In this document: positions 1 to 8,227 of the stretch, in pieces
Numbering within the stretch: position 1 is the first letter of the stretch
Layout: each line of letters begins with the position of its first letter
Position numbers and translations under genes: made by a program
Assembly (NCBI RefSeq): GCF_003545765.1
Contig: NZ_QXIO01000004.1
Location: forward strand, 248,001-312,000
Length of the DNA: 64,000 nucleotides
From: Colwellia sp. RSH04
GTDB lineage: Bacteria; Pseudomonadota; Gammaproteobacteria; Enterobacterales; Alteromonadaceae
Direction of reading: 5' to 3'
Notes under the pieces: model-generated
Databases searched by the model: none
What the model saw: the letters and a program-made list of their open reading frames with translations, nothing else
Told to the model about the DNA's origin: nothing

Positions 1-164
1 ATATTTTCATGACTGACTTAAGCAACTTTGCTACGGTTAATGAAGTAATGGCACGTTATTTTGAACAGCCTTACCCTGCACGTGCTGCAATACAGGTTTC
101 AAGACTACCAAAAGATGTCGCGATAGAAATTGATGGTGTATTAGAATTACCAAGCGTTACCTAA
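1..164 (+). CDS. ridA: RidA family deaminase, C-terminal end
   Basis: This is the last 53 codons of a gene that begins before the window. The frame opens at base 3 and stops at TAA 162-164. The residues FATVNEVMARYF and ARAAIQVSRLPKD match the C-terminal half of the RidA/YjgF family, where the Arg near ARAAIQV binds the substrate carboxylate. RidA proteins are cytosolic trimers that hydrolyse reactive enamine/imine intermediates made by PLP enzymes such as threonine dehydratase. A ridA gene just before trmH and recG (usually after spoT) is the order I recall in Shewanella/Colwellia-type genomes. The family call is firm, and only the N-terminal half is missing. Confidence 0.85.
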   Translation, partial: IFMTDLSNFATVNEVMARYFEQPYPARAAIQVSRLPKDVAIEIDGVLELPSVT

Positions 165-246
165 AAAAAGACTCCACCAAACTCACCTTATTATTGAGCT
201 ATAGACACAAAATAGCTCACTCATTGACTAAAGAACGATTAACACT

Positions 247-954
247 ATGACACCAGAAAGACTTGACCGTATCAATACCATGTTAGATAAACGCCAACCC
301 GATCTAACCGTATGTATGGAAGGTGTACACAAGCATCACAATTTAGCTGCTGTGGTACGTACTTGTGATGCAATTGGGGTTAGTGATGTTCATGCGGTTT
401 GGAAGAGTGAAGAAACTGAGGTCAGGGGTGGCAGTGCTGCGGGTAGCCAAAACTGGATTGATGTTCATAATTACCATCAAACCGCTGATGCTATTGCCGC
501 ATTAAAAGCACAAGGTATGCAGGTGTTAGTGACTAATTTATCTGAAACTGCGGTCGACTTTAAAGAAATTGATTATACCAAGCCCACCGCAATAATTTTA
601 GGCCAAGAAAAATTTGGTGCCTCAAAAGAAGCACTTGCCCTTGCTGATCAAGATATTATTATACCTATGGTGGGCATGGTGCAATCACTGAACGTCTCTG
701 TTGCCTGCTCGGTTGTTCTCTATGAAGCTCAACGACAAAGGCAAGTAGCTGGTATGTATGACCAACCTCGTTTAAGCGAAGAACGACGTCAGCGGGTATT
801 ATTTGAAGGTGGGCACCCTATTTTTGCTGAAGCCTGTCAACGTAAAGGATTACCATACCCTGCGATTGATGAGCATGGACAAATAGTTGCTGATGAATCA
901 TGGTGGCAAAAAATGCAAATGAACAAAGACGCTTGGCAGCATATTGATGACTAA
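247..954 (+). CDS. trmH: tRNA (guanosine-18-2'-O)-methyltransferase TrmH
   Basis: TrmH is a SpoU-class (SPOUT) enzyme that methylates the 2'-O of G18 in the D-loop of tRNAs, using S-adenosylmethionine. The protein has 235 residues, close to the 229 of the E. coli enzyme. All three SpoU motifs are visible: NLAAVVRT with the catalytic Arg at residues 32-39, the GQEKFG motif at 119-124, and the knot segment IPMVGMVQSLNVSVA at 139-153. A C-terminal extension of about 70 residues after the knot is typical of TrmH. The start follows a weak ribosome site. The gene sits 22 bases before recG on the same strand, as in many gammaproteobacteria (spoT-trmH-recG), and probably shares its transcript. Confidence 0.95.
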   Translation: MTPERLDRINTMLDKRQPDLTVCMEGVHKHHNLAAVVRTCDAIGVSDVHAVWKSEETEVRGGSAAGSQNWIDVHNYHQTADAIAALKAQGMQVLVTNLSETAVDFKEIDYTKPTAIILGQEKFGASKEALALADQDIIIPMVGMVQSLNVSVACSVVLYEAQRQRQVAGMYDQPRLSEERRQRVLFEGGHPIFAEACQRKGLPYPAIDEHGQIVADESWWQKMQMNKDAWQHIDD

Positions 955-976
955 TCAAGAAAAGTAAATCATTGCC

Positions 977-3064
977 ATGGAAGCACTGACTAAACTCTCT
1001 CAAGTTAACCTCACCTCGTTAAAAGGTGTCGGCCCTAGCTTAGCCACCAAATTGGAAAAGATTGGCTTAGTGTCTGTTCAAGACATGTTATTCCATTTGC
1101 CGTTGCGCTACGAAGATAAAACTCGCGTAACCAGCATTAGAGATCTTTTGCCCGGCACCTCAACCAATATTATTGGTGAAATAACCAATAGTCAGATAAC
1201 CCAAGGCAAGCGCCGTATGTTAGTGGTTACACTCAACGACGGCACAGGTAGTATTCAACTATGCTTCTTTAGTTTTTCTGCTAGTCAAAAGAATAATCTT
1301 AACATCGGACGCGCGATCAGATGTTATGGTGAAATAAAGCGTGGCCCTCGTGGTTATCAAATTGTTCACCCTGAATACAAAGCGCTTGATCAAGACTCAC
1401 CATTAACACCTGTTGAAGAAACGCTAACTCCTGTATACCCAAGTACAGACGGCTTAAGACAAATATCATTACGTAGTATAAGCGAACAAGCATTACAACG
1501 ACTTCAACGGGGAATAGTTGACGAGCTGTTACCTGATGACTTATTTAGCGAACAGTATTCCCTCAGCCAAGCCCTTACTATTATTCACCGTCCGCCACCC
1601 GATGTTTCCGTCGAGCAACTTGAACAAGGTAAACACCCAGCCCAATTAAGGCTAATAAAAGAAGAATTGCTTGCTCATAACTTGAGTATGCAGAAATTGA
1701 GGCAAAACAGCGATGTTCATGAAGCCATTTCATTGCATGTCGATGAAGATTTAGCACAACAATTTCTTAACTCATTACCTTTTTCACCAACAAATGCCCA
1801 AGCACGTGTCGTTAAAGAGGTTCAAAAAGATTTAGCAAAATCACTACCTATGATGCGCTTAGTGCAAGGTGATGTCGGCTCAGGTAAAACCTTAGTCGCT
1901 GCATTATCAGCACTAACCGCAATTGGTCAAGGCTATCAAGTTGCCCTAATGGCACCAACAGAAATACTCGCTGAACAGCATGCCATTAATTTTCAACATT
2001 GGCTAAAGTCACTCAATATCACTGTCGGCTGGCTAGCAGGAAAAACCAAAGCAAAAGCGAGAAAAGTCGCACTTGAGCAAATTGCCAGTGGTGAAATGCA
2101 AATGGTTATTGGCACCCATGCTTTATTTCAAGCCGATGTTATTTTTAAAAACATGGTCTTAGTTATTATTGATGAACAACACAAGTTTGGCGTTCAGCAA
2201 CGTTTATCACTGCGCGATAAAGGAGCATTTGATAATAAATACCCTCATCAACTTATTATGACAGCGACCCCCATTCCGCGCACTCTTGCGATGACGGCAT
2301 ACGCAGACTTAGATACGTCAGTTATTGATGAATTGCCGCCGGGTAGAACGCCCATTAATACTATTGCATTACCTGATAGTCGCCGTGATCACATAGTAGA
2401 GAGAATACGCCAAGCATGTAGTCAAGATAGCCGCCAAGCTTATTGGGTTTGTACACTTATTGAAGAATCTGAAGTCTTGCAGTGTCAAGCTGCTGAGGAT
2501 ACTGCCCTGTACCTGCAAGAACAGTTATCAGAGCTAAAAGTTGGCTTAGTTCACGGCAGAATGAAAGCAACAGAAAAACAAGCCGTCATGGACAGCTTCA
2601 AAGCAGGTGAGTTACATTTATTGGTAGCAACTACCGTGATTGAAGTGGGCGTAGATGTACCTAACGCAAGTCTCATGGTCATTGAAAACCCTGAAAGGTT
2701 AGGACTAGCACAACTGCATCAACTTAGAGGTCGTGTAGGTCGAGGCTCTATTGCTTCTCATTGTGTACTGATGTACAAACCTCCTTTATCTAAAACAGCC
2801 ACCAAAAGGCTAGCCGTTTTACGAGAAAGTAATGATGGTTTTGTCATTGCAGAAAAAGATCTCGAAATAAGAGGGCCAGGGGAACTATTAGGCACGAGAC
2901 AAACGGGTCTAGCAGAGCTAAAAATTGCCGATTTAATTCGAGATGCCTATTTAATTAGCGATATTCAGCAAAAAGCATACTTAATGGCAAGACAACACCC
3001 AATTCAAAGCCAAGCACTGATTCAACGTTGGTTAGGCAATAAAGAGCGCTTTTCTAATGCATAA
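977..3064 (+). CDS. recG: ATP-dependent DNA helicase RecG
   Basis: RecG is a superfamily 2 helicase that remodels stalled replication forks and branch-migrates Holliday junctions. The 695 residues match the family length (E. coli 693). In order there is an N-terminal wedge/OB-fold region with LTSLKGVGPSLATKL near residues 13-27, Walker A GDVGSGKT near 298-305, the DEQH form of the Walker B box near 398, the TATPIPRTLA motif near 433, TTVIEVGVDVP near 552 and QLRGRVGRG near 585. All helicase motifs are intact. The gene lies immediately downstream of trmH. No clear terminator was seen after it; a separate promoter-like sequence starts about 30 bases later. Confidence 0.97.
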   Translation: MEALTKLSQVNLTSLKGVGPSLATKLEKIGLVSVQDMLFHLPLRYEDKTRVTSIRDLLPGTSTNIIGEITNSQITQGKRRMLVVTLNDGTGSIQLCFFSFSASQKNNLNIGRAIRCYGEIKRGPRGYQIVHPEYKALDQDSPLTPVEETLTPVYPSTDGLRQISLRSISEQALQRLQRGIVDELLPDDLFSEQYSLSQALTIIHRPPPDVSVEQLEQGKHPAQLRLIKEELLAHNLSMQKLRQNSDVHEAISLHVDEDLAQQFLNSLPFSPTNAQARVVKEVQKDLAKSLPMMRLVQGDVGSGKTLVAALSALTAIGQGYQVALMAPTEILAEQHAINFQHWLKSLNITVGWLAGKTKAKARKVALEQIASGEMQMVIGTHALFQADVIFKNMVLVIIDEQHKFGVQQRLSLRDKGAFDNKYPHQLIMTATPIPRTLAMTAYADLDTSVIDELPPGRTPINTIALPDSRRDHIVERIRQACSQDSRQAYWVCTLIEESEVLQCQAAEDTALYLQEQLSELKVGLVHGRMKATEKQAVMDSFKAGELHLLVATTVIEVGVDVPNASLMVIENPERLGLAQLHQLRGRVGRGSIASHCVLMYKPPLSKTATKRLAVLRESNDGFVIAEKDLEIRGPGELLGTRQTGLAELKIADLIRDAYLISDIQQKAYLMARQHPIQSQALIQRWLGNKERFSNA

Positions 3065-3093
3065 TTACAAGTCTTTATAATAAGCCTAATTTG

Positions 3094-3121
3094 TTGCATA
3101 TACAGTACATCAGACTATAGT
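3094..3121 (+). promoter_or_regulatory. Possible sigma-70 promoter for the solute-binding-like gene
   Basis: TTGCAT at 3094-3099 and TATAGT at 3116-3121 are separated by 16 bases, a plausible -35/-10 pair. It lies in the 130-bp gap after recG, about 75 bases before the next gene. It was found by eye, and chance matches are common in AT-rich DNA. Confidence 0.35.
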
Positions 3122-3194
3122 TACTCAATATAGGACTTTGCGTTATTTCGGCTGAGCTATTACCGCTTTTATCACCTGTATTTGGATCACACCT

Positions 3195-4106
3195 TTGACG
3201 TTTTTTTCATATACTATCATTGTTTTTGCACTATCTATTGTAGCTATGCCAACAATGGCGAGTAAGCTAACGGTCAGTTATTTCAAAGAAGATGTTGAAC
3301 ATAGCATTCAAGGTGTTAAAACAGCAAACGGTTATCAATTTAATGGCGAGTCCAACAAAGTATTAAACTTAGCGACATTAAATTGGCCTCCCTATATTAG
3401 TGAAGAAGTCTGTAACCATGGTTGGGTTTTTCAATTTACCGTCGCGCTACTTGTTAGTAAAGGTTATCAAGTAAATATTCATTTTTTCCCTTGGGCTCGG
3501 TCAGTGAAATTAGTCGAACAAGGTAATATGGATATTCTTTTTCCAGAATATTTTATCGAAAGCACAGCGCCTTCAGATGTCATTAAAGGTAAAAAGCGTC
3601 GTGAGTTATTAGCATTATCTCATCGTTTCTCTGGTGGTGAGTTAGCACTCATGAAAAGAAAAGGTGATAACTTTCAACTAAAGTCCGATTTAAGTAACTT
3701 AAAAGGTAAAATGATTGGTGTAGTACGAGGCTACCAAAACACACCTGAATTCGATGCCATGATGGACAGCGAGCAATTCTCCACCATAGATGCTGTTAAT
3801 GAGTTACAGTTAATGAAACTTCTTGTGGCCAAACGTGTTGATTTAATTATAGGTGATCCTGAAGTCTTTAATTTCAGTGTTAGCTTTTCAAATCTTGCCA
3901 ATCAAAACAAACAAGCTTTGTTAAATGGCGTTGAAGCGGTTCAACCCGCACTCAAATATAATCACTTATATTTTGCTGTCAGTAAGAAATACACTGAACT
4001 GCACACATTACTTGATGATATCAATTTAGCGCTATTAGAATTTCAGCAAAGTGGTGAAACAGACAGAATAGTTAACACAGATAGCAAATGTCAGCTAAAC
4101 CTCTAA
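3195..4106 (+). CDS. Periplasmic solute-binding (family 3-like) protein
   Basis: This 303-residue protein resembles the type 2 periplasmic-binding proteins related to amino-acid ABC receptors. A hydrophobic N-terminus ending MASKLTV looks like a signal peptide cut near residue 22. The segment LATLNWPPYISE, followed by HFFPWARSVKLVEQG, is the pattern of lone 'transporter substrate-binding domain' proteins common in marine gammaproteobacteria. No permease or ATPase gene is adjacent, so a transport role is not supported; a sensing or orphan role is possible. The open frame has a TTG start at 3195 and no clear ribosome site. A later in-frame ATG at 3246 would destroy the signal peptide, so the true start is uncertain. 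Ligand unknown. Confidence 0.7.
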   Translation: MTFFSYTIIVFALSIVAMPTMASKLTVSYFKEDVEHSIQGVKTANGYQFNGESNKVLNLATLNWPPYISEEVCNHGWVFQFTVALLVSKGYQVNIHFFPWARSVKLVEQGNMDILFPEYFIESTAPSDVIKGKKRRELLALSHRFSGGELALMKRKGDNFQLKSDLSNLKGKMIGVVRGYQNTPEFDAMMDSEQFSTIDAVNELQLMKLLVAKRVDLIIGDPEVFNFSVSFSNLANQNKQALLNGVEAVQPALKYNHLYFAVSKKYTELHTLLDDINLALLEFQQSGETDRIVNTDSKCQLNL

Positions 4107-4123
4107 CCTGAATAATAACGAAT

Positions 4124-4170
4124 AAAAAAGGCTGCTCACTCATTTCTTTCATTGAAAAAGTGTCGCAGCC
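4124..4170 (-). terminator. Rho-independent terminator downstream of polA
   Basis: On the minus strand GGCTGC (4170-4165) pairs with GCAGCC (4135-4130) across a partly paired interior, and is followed directly by TTTTTT (4129-4124). It sits about 115 bases after the polA stop and would also cap transcripts reading from the left. The long, imperfect stem lowers certainty a little. Confidence 0.65.
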
Positions 4171-4254
4171 AAACATGAAACACGCGGCGTAATCGGGAAA
4201 ACCACCGCGCATATAATATGAACGTTATACCGTTAGTTTTCTTTCATTGTATTG

Positions 4255-4286
4255 CTAATTACTTTAAACACTAATTACTTTAAACA
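4255..4286. repeat. 16-bp perfect tandem duplication at the polA stop
   Basis: Two exact adjacent copies of CTAATTACTTTAAACA occupy 4255-4270 and 4271-4286. They end against the polA stop codon (complement of CTA at 4287-4289), so the unit's first four bases recur at the gene end. This looks like a recent replication-slippage duplication. Confidence 0.85.
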
Positions 4287-7082
4287 CTAATGTGCTTCAT
4301 CCCAATTTTTACCCATACCTGCTTCAGCTATTAAAGGTACTGATAACTCAACGGCATTATTCATTAGCTCGACTAATTTAGCCGTTGTTTCTTCAACGAT
4401 GTCTTGATGAATTTCAAAAATTAATTCATCGTGTACTTGCATGGTCATTTTCACTCGTTCGTCATTTTGAGCTAATAGCCACTCATCAACCGCTAACATA
4501 GCTTTTTTGATAATATCTGCTGCCGTTCCTTGCATTGGCGCATTAATCGCGGCACGCTCTGCCGCTTTCTTTCTCATGCCATTTTTAGCGTTAATATCAG
4601 GTAAGTACAATCGACGACCAAATAAGGTTTCAACATAACCTTGAGCAACAGCCTTTTCTCTTGTTTCTTCCATGTAAGTTAAAACGCCAGGGTATCGTTG
4701 GAAGTATTTATCCATATAATCTTGGGCTTGGTTACGACCTATATTCAATTGTTTTGCTAATCCGAAAGCCGACATACCATAAATTAAACCAAAATTAATC
4801 GCTTTTGCACTTCGACGTTGATCATTAGTGACCTCATCTAACGATACAGCAAATATTTCTGCTGCCGTAGCACGGTGAATATCTTTACCTTCACTAAACG
4901 CTTTCACTAAGCCCTTATCATTTGATAAGTGCGCCATTATGCGTAGTTCAATTTGCGAGTAATCAATTGCGACGATCTTGTGATCTTGTGGTGCAATAAA
5001 TGCCTGACGAATTTTTCTGCCTTGCTCACTACGAATTGGGATATTTTGTAAATTAGGCTCTGTTGATGATAAACGCCCTGTTGCTGTTACTGCTTGGTGA
5101 TAAGAAGTATGCAAGCGCCCTGTTTTTTTACTCACCATCAAAGGTAATTTATCAGTATAGGTAGACTTAAGTTTACTTAAGCCTCGATTTTCTAATATAA
5201 CTTTAGGTAAAGGGTAATCAAGAGCGAGTTCTTGTAAAACTTCTTCCGCTGTTGAAGGCGCTCCTTTAGGGGTCTTTTTGATGACCGGTATTTTCAAGTC
5301 TTCAAATAAAATTTTCTGTAATTGTTTAGGCGAACCTAGGTTGAAGCTTTGTCCCGCTAGGTTATGTGCTTCAACTTCAAGCTCATTGAGTCGCTGTCCT
5401 AATTGCTGGCTTTGTTCATCAAGTATATCACTATCAATTAACACCCCACCTTGCTCCATTCTTGCAAGTACTGACAACAACGGCATTTCTATTTCTTTAA
5501 AGACACTTAACTGCTCAGGTAATTGCTCTAACGCTGGAAATAGTGCCAAGTGCAGTCGTAAGGTGATATCGGCATCTTCAGCGGCATAATGCCCTGCTTT
5601 TTCAACATCAATTTGATTAAAGGTTAATTGCTTTGCCCCTTTACCCGCAATATCTTCAAAATGAACCGTTTTATAATCAAGGTAGGTAGTCGCTAGTGCG
5701 TCCATATTATGACGAGTAGCAACACTGTTAAAGCAATATGACTCAATCATGGTATCAAATTCAATACCTTGTATATTAATATCATAATGACTTAACACAT
5801 TAGCATCATACTTTAGGTTTTGACCTATTTTATGTATCGTTTTACTTTCAAGTAATGGTTTTAATTGTTCTAGCACCCACTCAAGCTCTAATTGCTCTGG
5901 TGCATCAGTATAATCATGAGCTAAAGGTACATACGCTGCTTTGCCAGCTTCACAGGCAAACGACAAGCCAACCAGCTCTGCTTTCATATAGTCAACGCTT
6001 GTTGTTTCAGTATCAAAGGCAAATCGCTCACTGCTTTGTAATAACGATAACCATTTCTGAAATGACTCTTTGTTATAGATTATCTCGTATTCTGTATCAT
6101 TAACCTCAACAGGGGTTACGATAATATCGCCTGCTTTTGCTGGTTTAGCCAAATTAGTTGATGATTTAGTTTGCTGCTCAGGAACAGAAGCCTCACCAGT
6201 AATTTCAGCTAATAGACGTTTTAATTCATAGGTTTGATAAAGCTCAATAAGAGCCTCTGTGTTAGGTTCGCTTGGTTGCAATTGTTCAGCACTTTGCTCC
6301 AATTCAACATCACACTTAATTGTCGCCAGTTGATAAGAAAGTGGTAATTGCTCAAGGGCATCTCTTAGGTTTTCACCAATTTTTCCTTTTACTTTGTCAG
6401 CACTCTCGATAACTTTTTCAAGCGTACCATGCTCTGCAAGCCATTTAACCGCTGTTTTAGGACCACATTTTACTACACCTGGAATATTATCAACCTTATC
6501 ACCCATTAAGGCGAGGTAATCAATAATTTGGTCAGGGCGAACACCAAATTTTTCACTCACACCTGCGACATCCATTTCAACATTCGTCATGGTGTTAATT
6601 AGGCGTACATGCTCGGTGACTAATTGCGCCATATCTTTATCACCCGTTGAAATAACCGTTTCAATACCTTGGTCACTTGCTTGTTTAGCTAGTGTGCCAA
6701 TAACATCATCGGCCTCAACACCTGGGACCACTAACAATGGCAATCCCATTGCGGTAATAATATTATGTAAAGGGGCGATTTGTGTTCTTAACTCATCAGG
6801 CATCGGAGGTCGATTAGCTTTATATTCTGGGTACATATCATTTCGAAAGGTCTTGCCTTTCGCATCAAATATCACCACGACATTACCGTTAGGATAATCT
6901 TTTTTCAGGCTTCTAATCATATTTAGCACACCAGTAATTGCTCCGGTAGGTTGCCCTGAAGCAGTCGACAATGCTTGTAAGTAAGGCACATGATATGCCC
7001 TAAATAAGTAAGAAGAACCATCAACAAGGATTAATGGAGAGAGAGGAGATTTTTGCATAATTGAGTCGGTAGCATTGGCCAT
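4287..7082 (-). CDS. polA: DNA polymerase I
   Basis: DNA polymerase I fills gaps and removes RNA primers. With the ATG at 7082 the protein has 931 residues (E. coli 928). Three domains are present: an N-terminal 5'-3' nuclease (ILVDGSSYLFRAYH near the start and the helix-hairpin DNIPGVVKCGPKTA), a 3'-5' proofreading domain with its acidic residues kept (FAFDTETTSVDY, QNLKYDANVL, AAEDADITLRL), and a family A polymerase with motif A VAIDYSQIELR, motif B RRSAKAINFGLIYG and motif C VHDELIFE. The frame extends to a TTG at 7103, but that start adds an odd hydrophobic stretch. An ATG at 7058 (MQKSPLSP) would match the E. coli N-terminus even better. None of the starts has a clear ribosome site. The gene is monocistronic. 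Confidence 0.97.
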   Translation of the reverse strand: MANATDSIMQKSPLSPLILVDGSSYLFRAYHVPYLQALSTASGQPTGAITGVLNMIRSLKKDYPNGNVVVIFDAKGKTFRNDMYPEYKANRPPMPDELRTQIAPLHNIITAMGLPLLVVPGVEADDVIGTLAKQASDQGIETVISTGDKDMAQLVTEHVRLINTMTNVEMDVAGVSEKFGVRPDQIIDYLALMGDKVDNIPGVVKCGPKTAVKWLAEHGTLEKVIESADKVKGKIGENLRDALEQLPLSYQLATIKCDVELEQSAEQLQPSEPNTEALIELYQTYELKRLLAEITGEASVPEQQTKSSTNLAKPAKAGDIIVTPVEVNDTEYEIIYNKESFQKWLSLLQSSERFAFDTETTSVDYMKAELVGLSFACEAGKAAYVPLAHDYTDAPEQLELEWVLEQLKPLLESKTIHKIGQNLKYDANVLSHYDINIQGIEFDTMIESYCFNSVATRHNMDALATTYLDYKTVHFEDIAGKGAKQLTFNQIDVEKAGHYAAEDADITLRLHLALFPALEQLPEQLSVFKEIEMPLLSVLARMEQGGVLIDSDILDEQSQQLGQRLNELEVEAHNLAGQSFNLGSPKQLQKILFEDLKIPVIKKTPKGAPSTAEEVLQELALDYPLPKVILENRGLSKLKSTYTDKLPLMVSKKTGRLHTSYHQAVTATGRLSSTEPNLQNIPIRSEQGRKIRQAFIAPQDHKIVAIDYSQIELRIMAHLSNDKGLVKAFSEGKDIHRATAAEIFAVSLDEVTNDQRRSAKAINFGLIYGMSAFGLAKQLNIGRNQAQDYMDKYFQRYPGVLTYMEETREKAVAQGYVETLFGRRLYLPDINAKNGMRKKAAERAAINAPMQGTAADIIKKAMLAVDEWLLAQNDERVKMTMQVHDELIFEIHQDIVEETTAKLVELMNNAVELSVPLIAEAGMGKNWDEAH

Positions 7083-7190
7083 AAGTATAAAAAGAATTGT
7101 CAAAAGTAACTAAAGATGGCTAAGAATGCCATAAAGCTGCCATAGCCTCCACATTCTTAAGCAATTGAAATGTGATTAATATCAAAAGTC

Positions 7191-7199
7191 TGTGGATAA
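7191..7199 (+). promoter_or_regulatory. DnaA box (perfect consensus)
   Basis: TGTGGATAA is the exact complement of the consensus DnaA box TTATCCACA. It lies about 110 bases upstream of the polA start, in the spacer between polA and the DUF4399 gene. A second identical box in the same orientation lies 145 bases away. Confidence 0.55.
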
Positions 7200-7335
7200 C
7201 TTTGTGTACGGACAGGAGTAATCGCCAAATGAGAACAAAGGTTCTATTTGCTTAGGCTTAATCATATGGTTGATTTAATTAGAAAAATGCGTGTACTAAT
7301 GCCTTTTAGTACCTTTCTTTATTATTTTTATTATA

Positions 7336-7344
7336 TGTGGATAA
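7336..7344 (+). promoter_or_regulatory. DnaA box (perfect consensus), second copy
   Basis: This is a second exact TGTGGATAA in the same orientation as the box at 7191, embedded in a very AT-rich stretch. Whether DnaA binds here in the cell cannot be told from sequence. Confidence 0.55.
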
Positions 7345-7714
7345 ATAAATTATCGTTGTTATTTAATATGCGTACAAAAAACGTGCAACAGCTAAATAAC
7401 GTGGTAAAAGATTATCAGAATCTGACGTGATTACCAGCGTAATATTAAACTTTTTTTAAAGAATAATGACAACTATAAATAACAAAAAAACATAAGCGAG
7501 GTTTTATCAGTGTTCGCAAGTAGCAGAGCAAATATGAATTTTTTTTGAAATGAATTTTTGCTGATAATTGTAACAACGAATAACTCTCGTTTATTTTCAA
7601 TTTTGTATCATGCTTTATTAGAGAAGAATTGACACGTTACCTGTAGTCAACTACCTTTGCACCCTAAATACTCGTAGCTTTATATAAAACGAACAAATAA
7701 TAGGGAGCAAAATT

Positions 7715-8164
7715 ATGAATAAGCTATCAACACTATCACTTATGACACTAGCAACCTTTGCCTTAAGTCCTTTGGCATTTTCTCATAATCATGCTCAAAA
7801 CCATCAAATTAAACAATCTGTTGCGCCTAAATCAGCCAATGCTTACATTATTTCTCCCGCAAATGGTGCAACAGTTAACGAAACATTTACCATTAAATTT
7901 GGTTTAAAAGATATGGGAGTTTCACCAGCAGGTTTTGAGAAAAAGCATACTGGTCATCATCATTTACTTATCGATATGGATAAACTACCACCACTTGATA
8001 GACCGTTAGGTGGCGATGTTAAACATTTTGGTGGTGGTCAAACGGAAACGACACTTACCTTGGCAAAAGGGACACACACCTTGCAATTGATTCTAGGTGA
8101 TCACCGCCATGTCCCTCATAACCCTGCTGTAGTCTCTGAGAAGATAACGATAACCGTGAAATAG
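7715..8164 (+). CDS. Exported DUF4399 protein
   Basis: The 149-residue protein has a clear signal peptide (about residues 1-23, cut after ALAFS-type residues) and a single DUF4399 domain. Seen in the sequence are the typical features AYIISPANGATVN, FGLKDMGVSPAG, a histidine-rich HTGHHHLLID segment, FGGGQTETTL and LILGDHRHVPH. The function of the family is not established; the many histidines suggest possible metal binding, which is inference. It should be periplasmic. A ribosome site (AGGGAG) precedes the ATG by 7 bases, so the start is secure. It stands alone and converges on gor, with a shared hairpin terminator between them. Confidence 0.85.
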   Translation: MNKLSTLSLMTLATFALSPLAFSHNHAQNHQIKQSVAPKSANAYIISPANGATVNETFTIKFGLKDMGVSPAGFEKKHTGHHHLLIDMDKLPPLDRPLGGDVKHFGGGQTETTLTLAKGTHTLQLILGDHRHVPHNPAVVSEKITITVK

Positions 8165-8182
8165 TTAACACTGTCTCAACAA

Positions 8183-8202
8183 AAAGGGGCATCAGCCCCT
8201 TT
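8183..8202. terminator. Bidirectional terminator between DUF4399 gene and gor
   Basis: An 8-bp perfect stem, AAAGGGGC and GCCCCTTT, encloses the loop ATCA. On the minus strand it is followed by TTTTTG, a good terminator tail for gor. On the plus strand the tail is short (TTTGAG). It sits between two convergent genes. Confidence 0.8.
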
Positions 8203-8227
8203 GAGTAAACAATTACCGACTTTAAGC

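Larger units (their letters stand above)
7083..7714. other. AT-rich intergenic spacer with no supported gene
   Basis: About 630 bases separate the divergent polA and DUF4399 genes. A 60-codon frame at 7248-7430 begins with TTG, lacks a ribosome site and encodes no recognisable protein, so I do not call it. The spacer holds two perfect DnaA boxes (listed separately), long A/T runs, and a TTGACA at 7630-7635 that could be the -35 of the downstream gene, though its matching -10 is weak. No RNA gene was recognised. Confidence 0.6.

Noticed and set aside
4107..4286. Spot 42 RNA (spf) after polA
   Set aside because: The location fits but neither the conserved 5' region nor the usual third stem could be found on either strand.
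7083..7103. TTG start of polA at 7103
   Set aside because: The added residues MTILFIL are unlike the family and no ribosome site precedes them.
7248..7430. 60-codon plus-strand frame upstream of the DUF4399 gene
   Set aside because: TTG start, no ribosome site, low-complexity hydrophobic and AT-driven content, no similarity to any family I know.
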